Source of the DNA: Deltaproteobacteria bacterium
GTDB taxonomy: Bacteria > Bdellovibrionota_C > UBA2361 > OMII01
Assembly (NCBI GenBank): GCA_023262305.1
Contig: JALRCK010000022.1
Location: forward strand, 1 to 13,902
DNA: 13,902 nt
Reading direction: 5' to 3'
Part shown: piece by piece, positions 1 through 5,545 of the stretch
Layout: each line of letters begins with the position of its first letter
How positions within the stretch are numbered: the first letter of the stretch is position 1
The notes under the pieces: generated by a model
Databases searched by the model: none
Told to the model about the DNA's origin: nothing
Seen by the model: the letters and a program-made list of their open reading frames with translations, nothing else
Made by a program: the position numbers and the translations under genes

Positions 1-114
1 CGAGACAGATATGCAGGCTGCGATGTCATCACATTCCGCGAAAAAATCCTCAGTGTATCTGGGCGGATACAGCTCCGTTTTTATTGATTCTTTGCTTTTT
101 TCGTAAGGAGCGTG

Positions 115-141
115 ATGGCAGGTAGCGTGCTAAACCGCTGA
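115..141 (+). other. 8-codon open frame (possible leader peptide) before the kinase
   Basis: A textbook Shine-Dalgarno AAGGAG at 105-110 is followed after 4 nt by ATG at 115. This opens a frame of only eight codons (MAGSVLNR) that stops with TGA at 139-141, a few bases before the first kinase ATG at 146. The kinase itself has no good SD close to either candidate start. The short frame may deliver ribosomes to the kinase start by coupling, or the SD may be chance. The peptide shows no run of a single amino acid that would indicate classical attenuation. Confidence 0.25.
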
Positions 142-145
142 TGCT

Positions 146-1669
146 ATGATTGCAGTGGATTCGAATCGGCTACCTACTTCTATGAGCACACCCCTCTACC
201 TCGGCATCGATCAAGGCTCTAGCTCAACTAAGGGCACTCTCCTCAATGAGGCAGGTGAAACCGTTGCCGATTTTAACGCGGCCGTGCCCGCTCGGATGGA
301 GATTGACCGGACTGTAGAGCAAGACGCCGAAGGATTGCTCTCATCAGTTGTTGAGATATTTCTTAAGGCGAAGCAGTGGGCGCATACTAACAGCGCCACG
401 ATAGTGGGAGCGGGTTTAGCCGTTCAGCGCTCAGGTGTTCTCGCCTGGAGGGCTAGTGATGGTGTTCCCGTCCATCCGATGATCACGTGGGCTGACACGC
501 GAACGTTTCCGATGATCCAGAACTTCGGTGCGGGTGTTGAAAGGATCTCCGAACTTACGGGTCTACCGACTATTCCAAATTTCGCTGCCGGGAAGATACA
601 TCTCTTACAACGAAAATTCCTTGAGCCATCGATCAAGGTCGGCACCCTTGAATCGTTCATCCTCTATCGTCTGAGCGCTCGTGAGGTCTTTGCCACCGAG
701 GAGACGATGGCGGCTCGCACCATGTTGTATGCCCTTACAACCTGCGCTTGGAGCGAACAGTTGTGCCGGGATTTTAGGGTTGATCGCTCTCGCCTTGCAG
801 CGCTTCGACCGTCACTCATGAGGCATGCGGTTTTCGAGGGGATCCCGATCGTTGCGATCCTCGGCGATCAGCAGGCTGCTGTGATGGGTCGCCCGGGCGA
901 GAGCGGATATGCGCTGCTCAACCTTGGCACGATAGCATCCCTGCTTGTTGAGACGGGTTCGCGAATAGTCCAAAAAACAGGGCTCATGACGAGTGTGCTG
1001 TGCTCACGCGAGGACCCACAGACTCATGTGATCTCCCGCGAGTACCTCATCGAGACTACATCCGCGATAACGGGTACCGTGCTGCTTGAGCCGGTTCGAC
1101 GAGGTTGGTGTCGCGATTCATCTGAACTTCAGGCGATGTGCGACGCCTCATACAGCAATCACCCTAGTGGTGTCGCCACAGCGTACTTCGTTAATCATCG
1201 AGCCTCCCCGCCGTGGTATGCCCAACGCACTCCTAATGCTATGTTCTGTAAACCTGAAGCAACCACTGCTGATAGGGTCCGCGCGGTGGTGGAGAATGTC
1301 GGTAACCTGATAGTCCGTATGATTCAGGAGTTTCAAGAGAAGGGCCTCCTCGGACCGGACACACATAACGAGATCGTCGTCACGGGTGGTGGCTCAGAGC
1401 TCGATTACCTTTTGCAATATGTTTCAGACATCAGCGGCAGAGTTCTTCACCGCATGCCCACCCGAGAGGCGACCTCTCGAGGGGCCGCGCTCGCATCCTT
1501 GCTGTATATGAAGGGTTTCACATCAACCCGCCCTTTCACGAAAGAGGCTCCCCGAAAGAGCTATCATCCATCCCACCCCGAACGTCGGCGCCGCTATCTT
1601 GCGTGGCAAAAATTGGAGCACGACCTCCTGCATGGCACCTTAATGCCAGGTGTTGAGGTAGAGTCTTGA
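146..1669 (+). CDS. FGGY-family carbohydrate/polyol kinase, glycerol-kinase-like
   Basis: This is a cytoplasmic ATP-dependent kinase of the FGGY (GlpK/XylB) family; at 507 aa it has the usual two-domain length. Visible motifs: phosphate-1 loop GIDQGSSSTKG at residues 20-30; WADTRT at 115-120; GDQQAA at 240-245 with the family's catalytic-base Asp at 241; phosphate-2 loop NLGT at 259-262; adenosine-binding VVTGGG at 411-416; and TSRGAALAS near the C-terminus, matching the family's ALGAA segment. E. coli GlpK contacts glycerol through Arg83, Glu84, Tyr135 and Asp245. Here the Arg (R95) and Asp (D241) are kept, but the Glu position is Ser96 (QRSG instead of QRET) and the Tyr position is Asn145 (PNF instead of PYF). 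True glycerol kinase activity is therefore doubtful and the substrate is open. An alternative start is ATG at 182 (MSTPLYLGIDQG), which gives a more typical N-terminus; neither start has a close SD. Family assignment is firm, substrate is not. Confidence 0.9.
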   Translation: MIAVDSNRLPTSMSTPLYLGIDQGSSSTKGTLLNEAGETVADFNAAVPARMEIDRTVEQDAEGLLSSVVEIFLKAKQWAHTNSATIVGAGLAVQRSGVLAWRASDGVPVHPMITWADTRTFPMIQNFGAGVERISELTGLPTIPNFAAGKIHLLQRKFLEPSIKVGTLESFILYRLSAREVFATEETMAARTMLYALTTCAWSEQLCRDFRVDRSRLAALRPSLMRHAVFEGIPIVAILGDQQAAVMGRPGESGYALLNLGTIASLLVETGSRIVQKTGLMTSVLCSREDPQTHVISREYLIETTSAITGTVLLEPVRRGWCRDSSELQAMCDASYSNHPSGVATAYFVNHRASPPWYAQRTPNAMFCKPEATTADRVRAVVENVGNLIVRMIQEFQEKGLLGPDTHNEIVVTGGGSELDYLLQYVSDISGRVLHRMPTREATSRGAALASLLYMKGFTSTRPFTKEAPRKSYHPSHPERRRRYLAWQKLEHDLLHGTLMPGVEVES

Positions 1670-1701
1670 GGCTGTGCGCATCTGAGTGCTAGAAGACCCC
1701 T

Positions 1702-2082
1702 ATGCACCACACGACCTCTCACACCCGTACCATAGTTGCCACGAGCAGTGGCGCTACGACTCATGGAACGATGGAGGTTTTAGAGTTCAGTGAGCAGGGT
1801 CGAATGAAGCGGGCCCTCGTCATGGCTGCAAAGTGCATCGGAATCACCGCGCTCTGCGTCGCCATTCCGGGGGCGCACTTCATTTTGGTTCCCCTTGGAC
1901 TCCTCGTTGTAACCCCCGCCATGACCTTGTACACCTTTCGTGTCAAAACAAAGATCGTTGCAGCAAAGATTGAGTGCCCCAAATGTCACGCACAACTCAA
2001 TGTGCTTTCAAGCCAAGAAAATTACCCAATGTATGAGAACTGCTCGTCATGCCACAGGCAGATCTCAATCACTCACGGGTAG
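1702..2082 (+). CDS. Small membrane protein with C-terminal zinc ribbon, function unknown
   Basis: This is a 126-aa hypothetical protein with two adjacent hydrophobic segments (about residues 38-55 and 58-78), then a basic stretch and a C-terminal tail with CPKC (92-95) and CSSC (114-117). Two CxxC knuckles 18 residues apart form a zinc-ribbon pattern. Both are also CxxCH, but without a signal peptide or other haem features a zinc ribbon is the better reading. It lies 32 nt after the kinase on the same strand with no terminator between, so co-transcription is likely. The start is uncertain: ATG 1702 has only a weak AGAAGA before it, and ATGs at 1771 (MEVLEF) and 1804 (MKRALV) would also keep the membrane segments and the ribbon. 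The first 20 residues are rich in His, Ser and Thr and may not be translated. I do not recognise a named family. Confidence 0.6.
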   Translation: MHHTTSHTRTIVATSSGATTHGTMEVLEFSEQGRMKRALVMAAKCIGITALCVAIPGAHFILVPLGLLVVTPAMTLYTFRVKTKIVAAKIECPKCHAQLNVLSSQENYPMYENCSSCHRQISITHG

Positions 2083-2130
2083 GCTCAACGGATCGCTCTC
2101 GCATGACCGAAACCATGACAGCCTAGTTTT
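2080..2130 (+). terminator. Weak candidate terminator after the zinc-ribbon gene
   Basis: TAGGCT at 2080-2085, which overlaps the stop codon, is complementary to AGCCTA at 2120-2125 and is followed by GTTTTA. The loop is long (34 nt) and the T-run short, so this could be chance. It is the only termination-like signal between the kinase operon and the Hsp20 gene. Confidence 0.2.
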
Positions 2131-2149
2131 ATCGTCGCTACCCTCCGCA

Positions 2150-2165
2150 TAGGGAATGTTCCCTA
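2150..2165. promoter_or_regulatory. Perfect 16-bp palindrome, candidate operator for the Hsp20 gene
   Basis: TAGGGAATGTTCCCTA is a 16-bp sequence with 7-bp arms around a TG centre. It lies 29 bp before the Hsp20 start codon and 19 bp before its SD. It does not match the CIRCE element of HrcA (TTAGCACTC-N9-GAGTGCTAA) or the CtsR heptamer repeats. Position and symmetry suggest a binding site for a dimeric repressor near the transcription start; the regulator is unknown and not in this window. Confidence 0.45.
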
Positions 2166-2194
2166 ATGACTCTTTTAGAGAAACGGAGGACCGT

Positions 2195-2752
2195 ATGTCA
2201 CTAAATCAATACTCTCTTATTCCAGAGGGATTTTTCGCAGATGATTTCACACCCATGTTCCGTCGGATGCGACGAGCGATCGATTCTGCTTTGCGCGATG
2301 TGTGGGAACCGAGTGAGGTTTCATTGGAGAGCCCTCGACGTTTCGAGCCCCGCGTCTCTCTCTCAGAGGATGAGCGCGAGATTAGAGTACAAGCCGAGCT
2401 TCCTGGACTCAAGGAGAGTGATGTCGAGGTCACCTACGAGCCCGGATACCTGATCCTTAAGGGAGAGAAGAAAGAAGAGGAGCAGCGTGAGTCAAAGGTG
2501 CGTGGCACTCGTTACTCAGAGTGGCGCTATGGATCGTTTGAGCGGCGCATTCCTCTCAGAGTCGACATTCAAGAGGGGCAGATTCAGGCGTCCTTTGATC
2601 GAGGGGTGTTGACGGTGTGTCTTCCAAAGTCTGAGCAGGTGCGGCTTCAGGCGCGTAAGATTCCGGTCAAGCTAGGTGCACCTCCGCACATTGAACAGCC
2701 CGCTATGAAGGGGCGTGAAACCCCATCACAGGGTGTTCAATCGGCACATTAG
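2195..2752 (+). CDS. Small heat-shock protein, Hsp20/alpha-crystallin family
   Basis: This is an ATP-independent holdase chaperone that binds unfolding proteins in the cytoplasm and works as large oligomers. The 185-aa product has a central alpha-crystallin domain from about residue 51 to 145: PRVSLSEDEREIRVQAELPG, a mid-domain YLILKGEK strand, and the signature ASFDRGVLTVCLPK at 132-145. An I-P-V triplet at 156-158 fits the C-terminal IxI/V motif that docks into neighbouring domains. The start is set at ATG 2195 because a strong SD (GGAGG, 2185-2189) lies 5 nt before it. An in-frame ATG at 2156 would add 13 residues but falls inside the palindrome and has no SD. The last 50 bp overlap the 3' end of the opposing AI-2E gene, coding for a polar, probably disordered tail. 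Confidence 0.93.
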   Translation: MSLNQYSLIPEGFFADDFTPMFRRMRRAIDSALRDVWEPSEVSLESPRRFEPRVSLSEDEREIRVQAELPGLKESDVEVTYEPGYLILKGEKKEEEQRESKVRGTRYSEWRYGSFERRIPLRVDIQEGQIQASFDRGVLTVCLPKSEQVRLQARKIPVKLGAPPHIEQPAMKGRETPSQGVQSAH

Positions 2753-3836
2753 CTATTGGAGGCGGAGATCCTGTGACCGGGGTCTCTGCCTCTTCCCGTC
2801 TCCATAGCTTGAGTAAACTGTGCGTAACGCTGAGGGCTATTGGTCCGAGCACCACCCCGCTGCCTCCGAATACAATTACCCCACCCAAGAGGAAGAAGAA
2901 GATCAGAAGGGAGTGGTAGTGCAGGCGCTTTCCGACCAAGACGGGGTAGAGAAAATTATCGGCAAGCCCGATGACGATGCCACCCCAAGCTGATAAAATT
3001 ATCGCGTCGGTCCATGCCCCATGCATCGCGAGGGCCACAGCAGTTGGGACCCAGATGATGAAGGCGCCGAGGTACGGGACGATAGCGAGGAGACCCATCA
3101 CCGTCCCCCATAGAGCGGGCTGAGGAAGCTTCAGCCACCAAAAGATGAACGCTCCAAGGGAGCCCTGGAGGATCGCCATCAGAACTATCCCGAAAAGGCA
3201 CGCGTGGATCGTATCGAGGACGCGAGACGCAACAAATGTCGTCTCCTCCGAGGAGAGAGGAGAGAGCCACCCAACGGAGCGACTGAACGCCGCCTCATCT
3301 CTTACAAAGAAAAATGCGGTGAAGAGAACAAGTGCGAACTTAATCAGCGAGACGAGGGTCAGCGTGACGAGATCGGGCAATCGCCCCTCGATGCTCTTGA
3401 TGAAGCTCTCAATCGTTGCTTGAAGGCGAAAAGATTGCTCAAGCCACGACAATAGAGGGGTTAAATATCGCGGGGCAGTGGTTGGATCAAACCACGCCGT
3501 CGAACCAGGCTGAGAGATGATGGATCCTATGTTCTCGACGGAAGCTATCACGAGGACGCGAATGACCCACGATGCGGGCACGCCGATAACGAGAGTACCG
3601 ATGAAAACAACGAGGAACGAAGCAAGGGATTGGTTCTTGATGTTTCGTTTCAGCCATGAAGCGACAGGGCGCAGGGCAACAGTGAAAGCGAGCGCCCACG
3701 TTATAACATCGAAGAACGGGCGCATCACGAGCCCACAGATGCTCACTAAGACCAAGGTAACAAGGGCGACAACGAAGGATTGGCTGTAGGGGAGATAGGG
3801 GCGGTCGATGGCGCTTGGGCTGTTGCTCTCAACCAC
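2703..3836 (-). CDS. AI-2E family transporter (PerM/UPF0118-type membrane protein)
   Basis: This is a polytopic inner-membrane protein of the family that includes TqsA (autoinducer-2 export) and other AI-2E members implicated in ion or small-molecule efflux; the substrate cannot be read from sequence. Family features: an N-terminal hydrophobic hairpin region, a soluble middle part with LPDLVTLTLVSLIKFALVLFTAF leading into FFVRDE, the core ILQGSLGAFIFWWLKLPQPA then LWGTVMGLLAIVPYLGAF, and a C-terminal LLGGVIVFGGSGVVLGPIAL helix. The longest frame begins at ATG 3878, but that codon sits inside a minus-strand intrinsic terminator and has no SD. GTG at 3834-3836 has GGAG 4 nt upstream and lies after the terminator, so I prefer it (377 aa; 391 aa from the ATG). 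The gene converges on Hsp20 with a 50-bp overlap. Family assignment is firm, start less so. Confidence 0.88.
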   Translation of the reverse strand: MVESNSPSAIDRPYLPYSQSFVVALVTLVLVSICGLVMRPFFDVITWALAFTVALRPVASWLKRNIKNQSLASFLVVFIGTLVIGVPASWVIRVLVIASVENIGSIISQPGSTAWFDPTTAPRYLTPLLSWLEQSFRLQATIESFIKSIEGRLPDLVTLTLVSLIKFALVLFTAFFFVRDEAAFSRSVGWLSPLSSEETTFVASRVLDTIHACLFGIVLMAILQGSLGAFIFWWLKLPQPALWGTVMGLLAIVPYLGAFIIWVPTAVALAMHGAWTDAIILSAWGGIVIGLADNFLYPVLVGKRLHYHSLLIFFFLLGGVIVFGGSGVVLGPIALSVTHSLLKLWRREEAETPVTGSPPPIANVPIEHPVMGFHAPS

Positions 3837-3855
3837 ACTGCTCCATGCAGAGAAT

Positions 3856-3887
3856 AAAAAAACCCGGCTACCAGTCATAGTCGGGTT
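3856..3887 (-). terminator. Intrinsic terminator/attenuator at the 5' end of the AI-2E gene
   Basis: Read on the minus strand, AACCCG (3887-3882) pairs with CGGGTT (3866-3861). After one A-C mismatch the stem continues with CTA/TAG, closing a 7-nt loop, and the 3' arm runs directly into seven T. On the plus strand the hairpin is followed by ACGAGCG, so it is directional. It covers the longest-frame start codon of the AI-2E gene. It could end the desaturase transcript, end an independent RNA from 3890-4300, or act as the off state of a leader controlling the AI-2E gene. Confidence 0.65.
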
Positions 3888-3896
3888 ACGAGCGTA

Positions 3897-4063
3897 GAAC
3901 TCATTACGTCATCGGAATTCGCTAACTCAGCAGTATCGCGAATGAACCGACATGTTTCCTCTGCTGACAGGCTCAACTTTTAATTGAGCCAACTGGTGAA
4001 ACATACTTCATCCATAATGGATGGAGCGACCTAATCTGCCATTCGACAGGGTAAGCTGTCGAA
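3897..4063 (-). ncRNA. Candidate structured RNA or leader with possible pseudoknot
   Basis: The region has no credible CDS but holds a run of perfect stems (plus-strand coordinates). TTCGACAG 4042-4049 pairs with CTGTCGAA 4056-4063 (8 bp, 6-nt loop). CATCCA 4009-4014 pairs with TGGATG 4018-4023. ATGTTTC 3952-3958 pairs with GAAACAT 3998-4004 and encloses GGCTCAA 3970-3976/TTGAGCC 3984-3990. ATTCGC 3917-3922 pairs with GCGAAT 3938-3943. CTGCTGA (3961-3967), in the internal loop of the third element, is fully complementary to TCAGCAG (3927-3933), in the hairpin loop of the fourth; this would make a loop-loop pseudoknot. The minus strand is chosen because the region leads into a minus-strand terminator at 3887-3856. 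I compared it by memory with tmRNA, RNase P RNA, SRP RNA, 6S RNA and common riboswitch cores and saw no match. Structure is likely; the class is unknown. Confidence 0.45.
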
Positions 4064-4187
4064 GAGCCTTATCTACGATCTGTGATTGTGAGAGTAGCTT
4101 GAGTGGGAATGTGCCGCGATGATGGCGCTCAGACCTTGCACTACATTTTGCGAAAGCACATCGCGTCACAAAACATGAGGCGAGCTG

Positions 4188-4271
4188 GAGGGTCCTGCTA
4201 CCCTCGGACCGGGGTGTGCGCTTCTCTGCATGGAACCGGGATGAGGTCGATGAGCGGTTCCGCCCGAGGGT
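4188..4271. other. Nested and mutually exclusive inverted repeats after the desaturase
   Basis: ACCCTCGG at 4200-4207 is complementary to CCGAGGGT at 4264-4271, enclosing a second stem GGAACCG 4232-4238/CGGTTCC 4255-4261. The same ACCCTC (4200-4205) can instead pair with GAGGGT at 4188-4193 around a 6-nt loop, so two folds compete for one arm. The inner loop has a GATGAG direct repeat. There is no T-run next to these stems on either strand. The stretch lies just downstream of the desaturase stop on the minus strand, so it may be its 3' UTR or the 5' part of the structured RNA at 3897-4063. The remainder of 4064-4302 shows no gene I can support. Confidence 0.35.
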
Positions 4272-4302
4272 GGAGCGTTTAAGGGAGAGGTAGAAAGAGG
4301 CT

Positions 4303-5193
4303 TTACGTCAACTTGCCAGCAGCTTCGTACACTCGAGCTGGTGGAACGCGGAGATCCCACACCAAACCGAACCACGAAAGGGTCTTAAGGATGTAGTGTG
4401 ACACATCGATCTCCCACCAGTAGAACCCTTGTCGCTCTGAGCCGGGGTAGTAGTGGTGGTTGTTGTGCCATCCTTCGCCAAGGGTAATGAGCGCAAGGAG
4501 CCAGTGGTTGCGGCTGTGATCCGTTGAGGGGAATCGACGCTTTCCGATCAGATGGGTGAAAGAATTGATGCAGAATGTTCCATGGTAGAGGAGGACGGTG
4601 CTTACAAAGAAGCCCCATACCAGCATCTGCCACCCGTTAGTTCCGAGTGTAGGGAAGGCATGCTGTAGGTACACTCCCAAGAAGAAGGTCGCCACACCAA
4701 GAAGGATTGCAGGAACAACATTGTACTTCTCAAGGATTCGAAGCTCTCGGTACTTGGTGAGATCCTTAACGAGATCGAGGCGAGGCTCTATGAATTGGGA
4801 GCTTAAAACCCATCCGATGTGGGCGAAGTAGATGCCGTGAACGATTGGAGAATGGATATCCTCTTCGGTGTCCGAGTGACGGTGGTGGTGTCGATGGTGA
4901 GACGCCCACCAGATCGGGCCCTTCTGAGCAGCTGTTGTTCCAAGAACAGCCAGCACAAACTGGAACCAACGTGAGGTTTCATACGAACGATGAGAGAAGT
5001 AACGGTGATACGCGCCCGTGATAGCAAACATTCGGATGACGTACAGAGCGATACATACCGCAAACGCTACCCAGCTAAACCCTACCCAGATGACGGCGAG
5101 GCAAGCGAGGTGAACTGACCAGAAGACGCCTTGCTTGACCACATTCATGATGCTGAATGGCTCATCTTTGATAGTTAAATCGCCGTGGTACAT
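4303..5193 (-). CDS. Membrane fatty acid desaturase (acyl-CoA/acyl-lipid Delta-9 type)
   Basis: This is an integral membrane di-iron desaturase that would introduce a cis double bond into fatty acyl chains using O2 and an electron donor, adjusting membrane fluidity. All three histidine boxes are present (numbering from the 5193 start, 296 aa): HRYFSH at 63-68, HHRHH at 99-103 and HNNHH at 243-247. They sit between two hydrophobic hairpins, and the NSFTHLIGKRRF and GEGWHNNHHYYP contexts are typical of stearoyl-CoA desaturase-like proteins. The start at 5193 is chosen because AAAGGA lies immediately before it with suitable spacing. An in-frame extension to ATG 5274 or 5256 adds 27 or 21 residues including a CSSCH motif, but only a distant GGAGGGG precedes the 5256 codon. 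No electron-transfer partner is nearby. It is divergent from the GT-C gene at 5518. Confidence 0.92.
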   Translation of the reverse strand: MYHGDLTIKDEPFSIMNVVKQGVFWSVHLACLAVIWVGFSWVAFAVCIALYVIRMFAITGAYHRYFSHRSYETSRWFQFVLAVLGTTAAQKGPIWWASHHRHHHRHSDTEEDIHSPIVHGIYFAHIGWVLSSQFIEPRLDLVKDLTKYRELRILEKYNVVPAILLGVATFFLGVYLQHAFPTLGTNGWQMLVWGFFVSTVLLYHGTFCINSFTHLIGKRRFPSTDHSRNHWLLALITLGEGWHNNHHYYPGSERQGFYWWEIDVSHYILKTLSWFGLVWDLRVPPARVYEAAGKLT

Positions 5194-5314
5194 GGTTCCT
5201 TTTGATCGATTCTTAAAAAGTTTAGCCGCCCGATCGTGACATGATGAACAGCCCATAACAAGGGTCCCCTCCATATAGTTGTGTGAAAGCTACATCATTT
5301 TTCCATGCGTTTTA

Positions 5315-5545
5315 TCAGCCCTTTGGGTAAGGATCTGTTCTAAGTTTCTCTAACCCTCTGAATTCAAACGACGTTCGCTGTGTCTCAGCTTCTGTTCTGA
5401 ACCTGACAGTTTGAAACTGCCGCTCGTAACGGTCATGCACAGGGAGATCCTCGCGAACAAAAAACGGTAGGTCGCCATCGGCCACACACTTGTGGTAGCT
5501 CAGTACGCTGAGGCGACATGGTGAAGTCACAAAAGAGATTAGCAT
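5315..5545 (-). CDS. Doubtful small ORF upstream of the desaturase
   Basis: A minus-strand frame stays open from inside the 5' end of the GT-C gene to a stop at 5315, filling most of the gap before the desaturase. ATG 5545 would give 76 aa; GTG 5485 would give a version that avoids overlap with the GT-C gene. The translation is polar and charged without low-complexity artefacts, so it could be a real short gene in the desaturase transcript or a decayed remnant. There is no convincing SD for any start and no recognised motif, so I keep it as an alert only. The intergenic stretch 5275-5517 shows no other feature besides the hairpin at 5499-5512. Confidence 0.2.
   Translation of the reverse strand: MLISFVTSPCRLSVLSYHKCVADGDLPFFVREDLPVHDRYERQFQTVRFRTEAETQRTSFEFRGLEKLRTDPYPKG
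5499..5512 (+). promoter_or_regulatory. Small hairpin masking the ribosome binding site of the first GT-C gene
   Basis: CTCAG (5499-5503) and CTGAG (5508-5512) form a 5-bp stem with a TACG loop. The 3' arm contains most of the SD GAGG (5510-5513), which lies 4 nt before the ATG at 5518. When formed, the hairpin would hide the SD from the ribosome. The stem is short, so a regulatory role is tentative. Confidence 0.3.

Noticed and set aside
1-87. Open frame from the left edge to a TGA at 85-87, possibly the end of an upstream gene, and a TGTATC/GATACA hairpin at 54-71 with TTTTT at 78-82
   Set aside because: An open frame of 28 codons is expected by chance about a quarter of the time and no motif is visible. 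The hairpin is weak and 6 nt from the T-run.
1973-2061. Two CxxCH motifs in the 126-aa protein read as c-type haem sites
   Set aside because: There is no signal peptide with a following haem domain. The paired CPKC/CSSC spacing fits a zinc ribbon better.
2700-2730. GGGG/CCCC hairpin at the Hsp20/AI-2E junction as a bidirectional terminator
   Set aside because: The stem has only 4 bp and no T-run on either side.
4264-4275. GAGGGTGGAGCG resembling a T-box sequence on the plus strand
   Set aside because: The core differs from AGGGTGGNACCGCG, and no plus-strand gene follows; the downstream gene is the 3' end of the desaturase on the other strand.
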